NCBI GenBank assembly: GCA_002787535.1
Contig: PCXB01000013.1
Span: 1 to 47,153 of the forward strand
Direction of reading: 5' to 3'
DNA from: Deltaproteobacteria bacterium CG11_big_fil_rev_8_21_14_0_20_45_16
GTDB taxonomy: Bacteria; Bdellovibrionota; UBA2394
Length of the DNA stretch: 47,153 bases
In this document: positions 1 to 8,911 of the stretch, piece after piece
Numbering within the stretch: position 1 is the stretch's first letter
Layout of the letters: every line of letters starts with the position of its first letter
The notes under the pieces: generated by a model
Seen by the model: only the letters and a program-made list of their open reading frames with translations
The model's database searches: none
Told to the model about the DNA's origin: nothing
Translations under genes and position numbers: made by a program

Positions 1-861
1 CTTGGGCAATAGCGTTTGCGAAACCACGCCCTCCAAAACAAAGGAAAGCTGCGCGCGAACTTGCGCCTGCTGATGAGGCGGAAACACATCAACCAATCGG
101 TTAATTGTTTGAACGGCTCCATTTGTATGAAGCGTCGCGAAGCACAAATGTCCCGTTTCCGCGACAGCCAGCGCCGCCTCAATGGTTTCGAGATCTCTTA
201 ACTCTCCTACCATCACGACGTCCGGATCCTGACGCAGAATATACTTCAAGGCTTTCGAAAAGCTTTCCGTATCGTGCTTAACTTCTCGCTGATTGACGAT
301 ACAACCCTTATGCGGATGCAAAAATTCGATCGGGTCCTCAATCGTAAGAATATGCTGATGCGTCTCGCGATTGATCAAATCAATCATGGCCGCTAAAGTC
401 GTCGACTTTCCTGAGCCCGTCGGACCCGTAACCAAAACAAGACCTCGAGGTCTTTTACAAAGATCTTCTATCGTGGAAGGAAGGCCTAAATCTTTAATGG
501 TCGCAATTTTGAAGGGGATTTGCCGAAAGGCCCCAGACACAACACCTCGTTGCATAAATATATTGGCACGAAATCTCGCCAAGCCCTTCACACCAAAAGA
601 CAAATCAAGTTCATTCTCCTCTTCAAACTTAGATTTTTGAATATCCGTCAGGATGCTGTAACAAATTCTCTTACAATCAGAGGGCGACAATGGAGGAAGT
701 TTGAGAGGCACGAGCTCTCCATCGATTCGAATCACAGGCGGCGTCGCGGCAGTGATATGCAAATCACTGCCAGCCTTATCCATCATCGTCTTAAGAAGCT
801 GATGAAGGCTAACCTGCCCCTCGCCCATATTGGCTTCGTCATTTCGATTGTCGTTTGACAT
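1..861 (-). CDS. pilT: Type IV pilus retraction ATPase PilT (3' end beyond window)
   Basis: PilT is the hexameric cytoplasmic ATPase that depolymerises the type IV pilus and powers twitching. The first 287 codons are present; the frame runs off the left edge of the window. After a variable N-terminus comes the PilT N-domain (SDLHITAATPPVIRIDGELV), then Walker A GPTGSGKST, the Asp box (TIEDPIEF), Walker B (DPDVVMVGELRDLET) and the His box (ATLHTNGA). The ATG at 861 is preceded by GGAG at close spacing. It lies 27 bases downstream of pilB on the same strand, so the two are probably one transcript. Some genomes carry a second retraction ATPase, PilU; the missing C-terminus could help separate them. 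The family assignment itself is firm. Confidence 0.93.
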   Translation of the reverse strand, partial: MSNDNRNDEANMGEGQVSLHQLLKTMMDKAGSDLHITAATPPVIRIDGELVPLKLPPLSPSDCKRICYSILTDIQKSKFEEENELDLSFGVKGLARFRANIFMQRGVVSGAFRQIPFKIATIKDLGLPSTIEDLCKRPRGLVLVTGPTGSGKSTTLAAMIDLINRETHQHILTIEDPIEFLHPHKGCIVNQREVKHDTESFSKALKYILRQDPDVVMVGELRDLETIEAALAVAETGHLCFATLHTNGAVQTINRLVDVFPPHQQAQVRAQLSFVLEGVVSQTLLPK

Positions 862-888
862 ATTTACTCCAGCACTTTTGAAAGCAAC

Positions 889-2604
889 TTAGTTCGTATC
901 ACTCGCGGTCACTCTCAAGGATTCTTCAATCGTCGTCACACCATCAGCAATTTTTTGGATTGCACTCATTCGCAGGGTTTGCATTCCCAAGCGAATCGCC
1001 TCACGCTTAAGCTCCGATGTACTTGCGCCATTCAGTACAAAATCTTTAAGCTCATCTTTCATCACCATGATCTCATAAAGAGCCACTCGTCCCTTATAGC
1101 CAGTGTTACCGCAAACCCCGCAGCCAGCGCCCTTACAAACCTTCATGCCGTTGGCCATATCAGGATTCACCCCTATATCTAACAAGGCTTGAACGTTGAC
1201 TTTGTCTTCTACCTTACATTCTGAGCAAATTTTACGAGCCAAACGCTGCGCCAAGATAGCATTCAAGGCCGACGCTACAAGAAATGGTTCAATACCCATA
1301 TTGAGCAATCGACTCACCGTGCTTGGAGCATCGTTGGTGTGCAAAGTTGACAACACTAAGTGACCCGTCAAAGCGGCCTTAATCGCAATTTCAGCCGTTT
1401 CAAAGTCTCGAATTTCCCCGACCATGATGATGTCCGGATCCTGTCGGAGAAAACTTCTTAAAGCCGCCGCAAAATTCAAACCAATCTCATCATGCATCTG
1501 AACTTGATTGATACCACCGATACTGAATTCCACTGGATCTTCAGCGGTCGAGATGTTCTCCGTGATCTGATTGAGCTCGGCGAGAGCCGAATACAATGTC
1601 GTGGTCTTTCCAGATCCCGTGGGTCCCGTAACAAGCACCATCCCGAAGGGTTGGTGAATGGCTTTTTTAAAATCCCCCAACTGTTTCTCACCAAACCCAA
1701 GCTTGGTCATATCCAACTGAAGATTACTTTTATCTAATAGACGAAGAACGACTTTCTCACCAAACAAAGTCGGCAGGACCGAAACCCGATACTCCATGTC
1801 CTGGCCTTTGCCGTATTTCAATTTGATACGTCCATCCTGCGGCAAACGTCTTTCGGCAATATCGAGAGAGGCCATAATTTTAATACGTGACGATATGGCG
1901 TTGCGTAATTTAATGGGTGGCTTCATTTGCTCCTGCAAAACACCATCCACGCGATAACGAACTCTAAGATTTTTTTCGTAAGGTTCGATATGAATATCGG
2001 AAGCGCCCTTTTTTATCGCTTCCATCAAAATCAAATTCACAAGTTTAACGACTGGTGCATCGGCCGAGGACTTTTCGAGTTCACTAAGATTGAGATTATC
2101 TTCCTCACTAACGACTTCGACGTCTTCATCTTCAAAGTCCGCAAGAACATCGCTCATCTGCATGCTCTCGTTCTGATAATACTTCTCGATGGATTCTTTA
2201 ATGGCTGGTTCGGCGGCTACGACAACCTCAATATTGTAGCCCGTAAGAAACTTAATATCGTCGATGGCAAAAATATTACTTGGATCGCTCATTGCGATAA
2301 TCAAACTACTTCCAACTTTATTAACAGGTATCACCGAATGTTTTTCGGCGACGTCCTTTGGAATTAATCGAATGATATCTGGATCAATCTCAAAGGAACT
2401 TAGATCGATTGAAGGAACCCCATACTGCTTACTTAAAAAGCTTGTGAGCTCCGCCTCTTTAATAAATCCAAGCTTCGTAAGATTGGCACTCAGTCGTCCG
2501 CCCTCACGGCGCACAGCTTCTTGTGCTTTCATCAACTGCGAAGCCGATATTAAATTCTCTTTAACGAGAAGTTCGCCAAGACGATCCGATGACCCGGCTG
2601 CCAT
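889..2604 (-). CDS. pilB: Type IV pilus assembly ATPase PilB (GspE/PilB family)
   Basis: This is the motor ATPase for pilus extension, acting at the inner-membrane platform. Its 571 residues match the usual PilB length. Residues about 1-150 form the N-terminal GspE/PilB domain (LGELLVKENLISASQL). The ATPase core has Walker A GPTGSGKTTTLYS, the Asp box (STAEDPVEFS), Walker B (RQDPDIIMVGEIRDFETAEI) and the His box (STLHTNDAPSTVSRLLNMG). A zinc-binding tetracysteine region follows (CSEC then CKGAGCGVCGNTGYKGR). The ATG at 2604 has a GAGG about six bases upstream. The PilT gene follows. GspE of type II secretion is the alternative; PilT as the partner favours the pilus. No pilC or pilin gene is in the window. 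Confidence 0.93.
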   Translation of the reverse strand: MAAGSSDRLGELLVKENLISASQLMKAQEAVRREGGRLSANLTKLGFIKEAELTSFLSKQYGVPSIDLSSFEIDPDIIRLIPKDVAEKHSVIPVNKVGSSLIIAMSDPSNIFAIDDIKFLTGYNIEVVVAAEPAIKESIEKYYQNESMQMSDVLADFEDEDVEVVSEEDNLNLSELEKSSADAPVVKLVNLILMEAIKKGASDIHIEPYEKNLRVRYRVDGVLQEQMKPPIKLRNAISSRIKIMASLDIAERRLPQDGRIKLKYGKGQDMEYRVSVLPTLFGEKVVLRLLDKSNLQLDMTKLGFGEKQLGDFKKAIHQPFGMVLVTGPTGSGKTTTLYSALAELNQITENISTAEDPVEFSIGGINQVQMHDEIGLNFAAALRSFLRQDPDIIMVGEIRDFETAEIAIKAALTGHLVLSTLHTNDAPSTVSRLLNMGIEPFLVASALNAILAQRLARKICSECKVEDKVNVQALLDIGVNPDMANGMKVCKGAGCGVCGNTGYKGRVALYEIMVMKDELKDFVLNGASTSELKREAIRLGMQTLRMSAIQKIADGVTTIEESLRVTASDTN

Positions 2605-2702
2605 AAAACCTCATCCCCCACTCATTCACGCAGCCCACTCCCTAGGCTTAAAGTACCACTCCACTGAATCAAATTAATTGTATCTCAAAGAAGACAATTT
2701 GT

Positions 2703-2728
2703 GACGACTTGCGCCAACTTTTGTCGTC
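2703..2728. repeat. Short inverted repeat upstream of pilB
   Basis: GACGAC (2703-2708) and GTCGTC (2723-2728) are separated by 14 bases, with loosely matching TTTG/CAAA flanks. It lies in the 220-base gap between ribF and pilB, about 100 bases before the pilB start. It could be an operator for pilB or a weak stem after ribF, but there is no T-run to make it a convincing terminator. I see no other feature in this gap apart from a 14-codon open frame. Confidence 0.3.
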
Positions 2729-2824
2729 AAAGTCTAACCCCACTTTGGGAATAAGCCTTAAAAGTCTAGAATTACTGAGACCTTTCAGGGGCTTCTATGG
2801 GAAAAGCTCGCTTCGTTAAAAAGT

Positions 2825-3784
2825 CTAAAATTTTTGCATAGGCCTGATTTGTGAGCGCAAAAAATTCAGATTTGGAAAGTTTTGACTCGCCGCCGCAATG
2901 TCCTTCTTTATTTGAGCAACAAGACTATCTCCGTCACCAAACTTCATTTCGTCCCGAATCTTTTTCAAAAAATGAATTCGGACATTTTTTTCATAAAGAT
3001 TCTGTGCTGAATGCAAGACGTGAATCTCAATAGAAAAACCTGCTTCAAATGTCGGTCGAAACCCGATATTCACGACCGCCTCCAGCAGTTGTGCCCCGCC
3101 TTCCACCTCAAGCCATCCCATAAAGACAGCGCTCGGAAGGATGGGCTGGCGACTCGCCGATAGATTGGCAGTAGGGATTCCCAATCCGCGCCCTCGACCG
3201 TCTCCTCTAACAATGAAGCCAGAGAGAAAATAGGGATGCCCCAATAATTGATTAGCCAATTCAAGGTCCGCTCTCACGAGGCACTCGCGAATCCACGTAC
3301 TGCTAATGAATCGCCCTCCATGGGAAACACCATCAACAATGACAACGTCAAACATATTCTGGTTTCGAAGAGTCTCGACATCACCAACGGCTCCACAGCC
3401 AAATCGAAAATCATGCCCCACAATAAGAGCACGACAATCTAGCGATCTTCCTAATATTTCGTCTCGAAAGTACGCAGCTGAGTGTTCAGAAAACTTTTGA
3501 TCGAATCTTTGAAGTAAAATTTTATCTAGCCCAATCTGGCTTATTGATTCCACTTTCTCTTCATCCGTCATCAGTAATGGCGGCCGATTCGATTTCAAAA
3601 AAAAGTGTCTCGGATGTGGTGAGAAACTAAAGGCTACGGCATCCGCGCCATAACTCTTTGAAAGCCGAAGACTATGTTCAAGCACCTTCCTATGCCCTCG
3701 ATGAAGGCCATCAAAGTTTCCAATACATACAACGCTGGGCCGCTCCCCCCGATAATTTTGATAGTCTTCCACTAGAATGCCCAT
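2825..3784 (-). CDS. ribF: Bifunctional riboflavin kinase / FAD synthetase RibF
   Basis: RibF converts riboflavin to FMN and then FAD. The N-terminal FAD synthetase (nucleotidyltransferase) half has VCIGNFDGLHRGHRKVL, containing the HxGH-type signature, and the later GHDFRFGCGAVGDV segment. The C-terminal riboflavin kinase half starts near residue 185 with GRGRGLGIPTANL, the flavokinase signature, and continues with VVNIGFRPTF and the IEIHVLH strand. At 319 residues it is a normal bifunctional RibF. The ATG at 3784 is used; the gene diverges from the Ser/Thr kinase gene with a gap of about 70 bases. Confidence 0.95.
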   Translation of the reverse strand: MGILVEDYQNYRGERPSVVCIGNFDGLHRGHRKVLEHSLRLSKSYGADAVAFSFSPHPRHFFLKSNRPPLLMTDEEKVESISQIGLDKILLQRFDQKFSEHSAAYFRDEILGRSLDCRALIVGHDFRFGCGAVGDVETLRNQNMFDVVIVDGVSHGGRFISSTWIRECLVRADLELANQLLGHPYFLSGFIVRGDGRGRGLGIPTANLSASRQPILPSAVFMGWLEVEGGAQLLEAVVNIGFRPTFEAGFSIEIHVLHSAQNLYEKNVRIHFLKKIRDEMKFGDGDSLVAQIKKDIAAASQNFPNLNFLRSQIRPMQKF

Positions 3785-3853
3785 GCTTAAGCTATGTTAT
3801 TCTTAATTTTTGGTGTTCTGTCCATTTCCGCCTGTTAAGATATAAAGATATCC

Positions 3854-5509
3854 ATGGATCGCACCCCTTCATTTCATGTTCAAGCCTTCGGCGCCTACTT
3901 TTTACTCGACCGGATCGCGGTTGGGGGCATGGCGGAGATTTTCAAGGCGAAGCAAGTCGGCGTCCGTGGCTTTGAGAAGATCATTGTCATTAAGAAAATT
4001 CTGCAGCATCTCGGCGAAGACAAAGAGTTTGTCGAGATGTTTGAGGACGAAGCTAAGATCGCGGCCCAACTAAATCACACTAACATCGTTCAGATCTATG
4101 AGTTGGGTGAAATTGACGACACCCTTTATATAATAATGGAGTATGTAGAAGGCCGAAATCTCAGAGACGTCACTCGATCGATTTCGGCCAAAGGCCTTCA
4201 TCTTAGCCTTCCTCAGTCGCTATTTATTATTACAGAAGTTCTCAAGGGTTTAGATTACGCACATCGGAAAAAGGATTCTCAAGGTCAGGATCTAACAATT
4301 ATTCACCGAGACATGAGCCCCCAGAATATTATCATTTCCTATGAGGGCGAAGTTAAGATTCTTGATTTTGGAATCGCTAAGGCAGCTTCCAAAGCATCGA
4401 AGACAGAGGCAGGCGTTCTAAAGGGCAAATTTAGCTATATGTCTCCGGAACAAGCAGGTGGTCGCGAAATTGATCAAACGACAGATATTTATGCTTGCGG
4501 AGTTATTTTCCACGAACTGATTACTTCCGAAAGGCTTTTTAGGGCAGAGACCGATTTAGAAACACTCGAGCGTGTGAAACAAGGTAATGCTCCGGCCCCT
4601 TCCGATAAGAATCCTGAACTTCCAAAAGAACTAGATAAAATTGTCCTTAAGGCCTTGCATCGAAGTCCCGAGAAACGTTATGCATCGGCTTCAGAATTTC
4701 TGAATGAAATTACTAAATTCTCATTTGAACGAGGCTTAACTCTTTCGAGCCAAGAGCTTTCCGCGTTTATGAACACTCTTTTTGCTGAAAGCATTCAGCT
4801 AGAAAGAGAAAGGCTCCAACGATCCCTAGCCCAAGTTCCTTCCGCCGACGAATTAAAGGCTCCGAAGAACGTTCGAACTCATATCGCGTTTAAAGCCCCA
4901 CAGTTTGAGCAACTCAAACCGACTCCCACAGATTTCCGGGACGAAGAACGCACGCAACCCACCTTTAAGGGGCGAACTAAATCAGGAAGATTCCGCTGGA
5001 TTGCATCCTTTTTATTTATTGGCGCGCTCATCGCCTACCTATGGACAAACTCGCCTAGCAAAGTCAGGCCGCCCGCTAGTCGTCTGCCAGAGCCTCCTGC
5101 CCAGCGCACACCCGAAGTCTTGCCGGCCGAGCCAACTCCAAGCCTGCCAGAACAGCCCCCCCCTAAGGATCCCGCCCAAGACATTGAGAACGTTTTAAAA
5201 ATAGATGAAACACCGGATAGAACTCCCAAGGTGCAGATAGAACCAAAAGCTAAACCTAAACCTAAACCACCGAAACCAAAACTTCGCTTTGGCAGTTTTG
5301 ATGTCATTGCTCCACCTGAGGGTTATGCAAAACTAACAATCAATAATAAAGACTTTGGTACGGTGCCCGGCCCAAGCGCCCGTGGCATTCGCCTTCCGGT
5401 CGGAAGGCATTTGGTAAGATGCGAGACTTCCACTCGAACCTACGAGGGAAATTTTGATATTACCGGCGAATCCAATCAAACCTTGCGCTGCGCCGATCTC
5501 AACAAATAG
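3854..5509 (+). CDS. Membrane-anchored Hanks-type Ser/Thr protein kinase with periplasmic PEGA-like tail
   Basis: Residues 1-290 are a eukaryotic-like kinase: glycine loop GGMAEIFKA, lysine in VIKKIL, catalytic loop IIHRDMSPQNIIIS, DFG in KILDFGIAK and FSYMSPEQAGG as the activation/P+1 segment, all with the key residues intact. A linker leads to one transmembrane helix near residues 380-398 (RWIASFLFIGALIAYLW), then a proline-rich and Lys-Pro-rich stretch and a final domain of about 75 residues resembling PEGA (FGSFDVIAPPEGYAKLTINN). The kinase would be cytoplasmic and the tail periplasmic. This architecture is common in myxobacteria and relatives. Its stop codon abuts the stop of the convergent gene at 5510. 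The substrate is unknown. Confidence 0.88.
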   Translation: MDRTPSFHVQAFGAYFLLDRIAVGGMAEIFKAKQVGVRGFEKIIVIKKILQHLGEDKEFVEMFEDEAKIAAQLNHTNIVQIYELGEIDDTLYIIMEYVEGRNLRDVTRSISAKGLHLSLPQSLFIITEVLKGLDYAHRKKDSQGQDLTIIHRDMSPQNIIISYEGEVKILDFGIAKAASKASKTEAGVLKGKFSYMSPEQAGGREIDQTTDIYACGVIFHELITSERLFRAETDLETLERVKQGNAPAPSDKNPELPKELDKIVLKALHRSPEKRYASASEFLNEITKFSFERGLTLSSQELSAFMNTLFAESIQLERERLQRSLAQVPSADELKAPKNVRTHIAFKAPQFEQLKPTPTDFRDEERTQPTFKGRTKSGRFRWIASFLFIGALIAYLWTNSPSKVRPPASRLPEPPAQRTPEVLPAEPTPSLPEQPPPKDPAQDIENVLKIDETPDRTPKVQIEPKAKPKPKPPKPKLRFGSFDVIAPPEGYAKLTINNKDFGTVPGPSARGIRLPVGRHLVRCETSTRTYEGNFDITGESNQTLRCADLNK

Positions 5510-6340
5510 TTACTGCGATGGAAAAGTAAACTGAATCGAGGTCCGATCGGGTGGTTGATCGTATACCAAGAAGTAATAACCCAAACCTCCGCCTAAAGCC
5601 ATCCCGCCAAATATTATGGTCCAAAACCACCATCGCTCCCAAAATGGGGTCTTCTCCCCTCCAATGGATATCGTCCCAGCCAGCGACGTAGGATTGAGCT
5701 GCTCTGGAGTTAGAAAAAACTTGGAATCTTCATCTTCAAAGGAAAGGGCATTCTTTTCCTGCTTCGTTTGCAAAAACGAAGGCTTCTCCAAAAAATCTTG
5801 GGGTCCAGGCCGGACAAAACCATCTCGATCCAAGTAATTCATTATCTTAAAACTTAAATCTTCGATCGCCGTCACTCGATTCTTAAGCGCAAAACTCGCC
5901 CGCTCGATTCCACTGTTGGTTTGAATCCTTGAGTCATAAAGCTGTAGCTCCATCTCGATACCTTCAAAAGACTCCTTAAGCATTCCCAATACAATAATAT
6001 CTACTTTGTTATCTACAGCGATCCGATTCAAAAATTCTTGCTGCGCCGGCTCCAAACTTGACTCCGTCGTTCTAAAATATTGATTCCCTGGATTAGAAAG
6101 CATTTTGAAGGATTGAATCTCGGCCTGCCCTGCTAGCCGAGAGTAGCGAGAGAGTGATTTTTGAGTTTGTTTCTTAATAGAATCCTCAACCGAGGCTTCA
6201 ACACTTTCCGTAGCAAAGCCTATCAAAGCTAGTTTTTGAGGCCCTCCCTTGAAGTCCTTGAGACGCTGCTGTGCCATTAGATTCTCGAAATTTGAGAAAA
6301 ATAACAGAGCGCCCGCCAATGTAAGAAGAATTTTTCTCAT
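5510..6340 (-). CDS. Exported protein with C-terminal WWFWT membrane anchor
   Basis: Function not recognised. I use the ATG at 6340 (MRKILLTLAGALLFFS...), which has AGGGAG nine bases upstream; starting further up would overlap the previous gene. Residues 1-24 look like a signal peptide ending near LMAQ. The body (IALIGFATESVEAS, DIIVLGMLKESFEGIEMEL) resembles periplasmic proteins that build a variable ligand-binding fold, but this is weak. Near the C-terminus a membrane helix begins WWFWTIIFGGMALGGGLGYY, leaving a short tail. The gene sits four bases after the gene at 6345-7607, which ends in the same kind of anchor, so they form a pair facing the kinase gene. Confidence 0.7.
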   Translation of the reverse strand: MRKILLTLAGALLFFSNFENLMAQQRLKDFKGGPQKLALIGFATESVEASVEDSIKKQTQKSLSRYSRLAGQAEIQSFKMLSNPGNQYFRTTESSLEPAQQEFLNRIAVDNKVDIIVLGMLKESFEGIEMELQLYDSRIQTNSGIERASFALKNRVTAIEDLSFKIMNYLDRDGFVRPGPQDFLEKPSFLQTKQEKNALSFEDEDSKFFLTPEQLNPTSLAGTISIGGEKTPFWERWWFWTIIFGGMALGGGLGYYFLVYDQPPDRTSIQFTFPSQ

Positions 6341-6344
6341 AGTC

Positions 6345-7607
6345 TTATTCTCCCTGACGAACTGAAAAACGCAATTCATCATTTCCTTGCATTAAATAGT
6401 AAGTTCCCGCGCCCGCTCCAGCCACACCAACCCCAACCAGTGTCCAAAACCACCATGTTTGATAAAACTCGGGAGATTTATAAGCCAGACTGGCACTTTG
6501 TCCAAAACTCTCTGGAACCGGAATTATCAGATCTCCATTCGAATCAAACTGCGCCAAGAGCCTATCTATCAATGCAATCTGGTCGCCCACTGGATTATTA
6601 GTGTCTTGCTCAATAATTGCCGATCGCCGGTCCTCCGGATACTGGAGCCATTGAGCCTTAATGCCCCACCGCTTTGGCGAGGTTTTTTCGAGGTCGAAAA
6701 ATAAAATATACTCCGCCTGAAGATCCTTCAAGACTCTCACAAGGATAGGAGACAAAGTGAGAGATCCTAAGGTTCCGAATAGACCTCGAGTTGAAGAAGA
6801 TTGGTCGCTCATATTTCGCCAGCGTATTTCGGTAGGGAGCCGACTTAACTTGTAAGTTTCTGGATAGAATCCGTCCTTTAAAAAAAGTACAATCTCGTCT
6901 CCCAATACTGGGTGGTTCATTGGCACGAGCAATCGATCGACTTCTCCAGATTGGATCACCACGCGATGTCCCAATAAAAAGGCCTCGAACTCCCTTTCAC
7001 TCGATCGAATCTCAAAAGCCTGCGCAGCGAATCTTTTTCCCTTACGAATTTTCTCAAGAAGCGCCGAGACATTGGGCGGAAAAAGATTGGGTTTTAAAAC
7101 AAAATCTGCCGATAAATCTAACACGCTACTCAAATAATTTTTCGCTGCTGTTTCATTACCCAGAAATAATTCACAAGTTGCTAAATAACTCAAAACATCC
7201 AGAGGAAGACTCGGTGGAACAACCCAGGGGACATCATCGAACTTTTGCCATACCTGCTGCAAAACTCCGATCGCCTCCCCAAATCGAGACGCAAGATAAA
7301 GTTCACGCGCTTTATCCAGCTGAAGATCAAGTTTTTGCAAGTCTCGTGATTGCTTTGTCCTTTCTTGTTTAAAAACTTGCGCCAATGGGTTGGGGCGATT
7401 GAGACGCATTCTCACAAGATCTTTACTCAAAACCGAATAGCGGGTTCGCTGCCCCAACTTTTGCCGCAGCTCATCGACATATTGATCAAGCGCTTGTCCA
7501 TCTAAGGTCTGTGAATAGGCATCTACCACGGCTAGTTCATGTGGTGATGGACCACTAGGCGGCTGTCCTATCTGCAAGCCAAGACTAATGACGAAAGCAA
7601 TAATCAC
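6345..7607 (-). CDS. Tail-anchored protein with TPR-like segment and WWFWT membrane anchor
   Basis: Function not recognised. The GTG at 7607 gives a protein of 420 residues beginning with a weak export signal (MIIAFVISLGLQIG). Residues about 110-190 (REFYLASRFGEAIGVLQQVW-like helices, YLATCELFLGNETAAKNYLS) look like TPR repeats. The C-terminus has QTWWFWTLVGVGVAGAGAGT, a membrane segment closely matching that of the next gene. The shared anchor, the four-base spacing and the facing kinase suggest an envelope signalling or assembly unit, but that is inference from context. The ribosome binding site is weak. Confidence 0.65.
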   Translation of the reverse strand: MIIAFVISLGLQIGQPPSGPSPHELAVVDAYSQTLDGQALDQYVDELRQKLGQRTRYSVLSKDLVRMRLNRPNPLAQVFKQERTKQSRDLQKLDLQLDKARELYLASRFGEAIGVLQQVWQKFDDVPWVVPPSLPLDVLSYLATCELFLGNETAAKNYLSSVLDLSADFVLKPNLFPPNVSALLEKIRKGKRFAAQAFEIRSSEREFEAFLLGHRVVIQSGEVDRLLVPMNHPVLGDEIVLFLKDGFYPETYKLSRLPTEIRWRNMSDQSSSTRGLFGTLGSLTLSPILVRVLKDLQAEYILFFDLEKTSPKRWGIKAQWLQYPEDRRSAIIEQDTNNPVGDQIALIDRLLAQFDSNGDLIIPVPESFGQSASLAYKSPEFYQTWWFWTLVGVGVAGAGAGTYYLMQGNDELRFSVRQGE

Positions 7608-7631
7608 TCAGCTATTGTCTAGATTTTTGCC

Positions 7632-8381
7632 CTAACGATCTAGGTTTTTTGCAATTTGATTCTGGACAAGCTCACAGAGACGATAGCGATCCCCCTCGCT
7701 CATGCCCTTTGTTGGAACCGGCTTGTCCACCCACATTTTGACTATTCCCGGTTTCAGATACAACGCTCCTTTGGGCATAAGTTCATGAGAATTCAGAATA
7801 CTCACCGGTAGAATCTCTGTCTGATACTCAATCGCCAAAATAAAGGCTCCTCGCTTAAAAAGCTGGAGTTTTCCGTCCTTAGAGCGAGTGCCTTCAGGAT
7901 AGATAAATATTGAATTACCGTTGGCTAGGGATTGAGAAATCCCATCGAAAGCCTTTCGATCGCGTCGGCCCTTTTTACGATCCACGTAAATTGTGCCAGC
8001 CATCCACGCAGCCAAACCAAATATTGGAACCCAAAAAAGTTCCTTTTTTGCTAAAAAAAATATTTTCTTCGGCAGGGTTGCAGAATTGACAAAAATATCC
8101 AGGGCGCTCTGGTGGTTCGAAACGATGATTCGTGCCTGTCCGTCTTTAAGATAGGTAAGGCCGGGACCGTCCATCTCGATGCGGACGCGATGGGCCCACA
8201 AAACAAAACGTGCCCATGATCTTCTTAAACTAGGTCCCATCGGAGGCACTCGACCCTGGTTTGGTGAGTAAGCAAAGAGAAGCGGCATGATCAAGCCTAA
8301 AATGAAGAGGGGAAAGCCAAAAACTATAACCGAACCACCCACAATAATAGCGGAATAAAGATTTAAAAAATATTTATACAT
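7632..8381 (-). CDS. plsC: 1-acyl-sn-glycerol-3-phosphate acyltransferase (PlsC family)
   Basis: This enzyme acylates lysophosphatidic acid to phosphatidic acid at the inner membrane. It has acyltransferase block I NHQSALD (HX4D), block II near GTIYVDRKKGRRDRK, block III FIYPEGTRSKDGKL with EGTR, and block IV around LPVSILNSHE. An N-terminal hydrophobic segment (YSAIIVGGSVIVFGFPLFIL) anchors it. I choose the ATG at 8381 (MYKYFLNLYS), giving 249 residues; an in-frame TTG at 8456 would add 25 residues but has no ribosome site and runs into the ssb control region. Some PlsC-like enzymes act on lyso-ornithine or other lipids, so the substrate is inferred. Confidence 0.88.
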   Translation of the reverse strand: MYKYFLNLYSAIIVGGSVIVFGFPLFILGLIMPLLFAYSPNQGRVPPMGPSLRRSWARFVLWAHRVRIEMDGPGLTYLKDGQARIIVSNHQSALDIFVNSATLPKKIFFLAKKELFWVPIFGLAAWMAGTIYVDRKKGRRDRKAFDGISQSLANGNSIFIYPEGTRSKDGKLQLFKRGAFILAIEYQTEILPVSILNSHELMPKGALYLKPGIVKMWVDKPVPTKGMSEGDRYRLCELVQNQIAKNLDR

Positions 8382-8477
8382 CAAATCCAAAAAGCCTTTA
8401 CATGCACCATATTCAGTGCCAACCAGGTTTATAAGCTGAATTGAGTGTTCAGCCAATGAGAGAAAGTGAGGTGTATC

Positions 8478-8897
8478 GTGTCCGGTGTAAATAAAGTAAT
8501 TTTAGTAGGTCGATTGGGGAATGATCCCGAAATTCGTTATACGCAAGGTGGCGCCGGTGTCGCCAATTTCAATATTGCTACGTCGGAAAATTGGACGGAT
8601 AAAGATGGTAACCGCCAAGAAAAGACGGAGTGGCATCGAATTGTTGTTTGGGGGAAAATGGCCGAAACTTGTGCTCAGTATCTTGCGAAAGGGCGTCAAG
8701 TCTATATAGAAGGTCGTCTCCAAACGAGACAATGGGATGATAAAGAAGGCAATAAGCGCTACACGACTGAAGTCGTCGCTAACACCGTCCAGTTCTTGGA
8801 TCGCGGTGATAAGGCTGCTGCTGGAACTTCAACTGAAATGGCTCCTATTGAAAGTCCAATGGAAAGCCCTATTGCTGACGAAGATATTCCATTTTAA
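8478..8897 (+). CDS. ssb: Single-stranded DNA-binding protein SSB
   Basis: The N-terminal OB-fold is clear ([57 protein letters not shown]), followed by a short linker and the acidic tip DEDIPF that recruits repair and replication partners. I start at the GTG at 8478 (VSGVNKVIL), which has GAGG six bases upstream; the earlier GTG at 8466 would overlap that site. The product is 139 residues, a little shorter than E. coli SSB because the linker is short. It is divergent from plsC. Confidence 0.96.
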   Translation: MSGVNKVILVGRLGNDPEIRYTQGGAGVANFNIATSENWTDKDGNRQEKTEWHRIVVWGKMAETCAQYLAKGRQVYIEGRLQTRQWDDKEGNKRYTTEVVANTVQFLDRGDKAAAGTSTEMAPIESPMESPIADEDIPF

Positions 8898-8911
8898 AGC
8901 TTAGAAATTAA

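Noticed and set aside
1927-2367. Long plus-strand open frame across pilB
   Set aside because: It lies antisense to a clear PilB coding sequence and shows no family pattern.
2797-2841. 14-codon plus-strand frame (MGKARFVKKSKIFA) with AGGGG just upstream
   Set aside because: Too short, runs into the end of ribF on the other strand, and has no further support.
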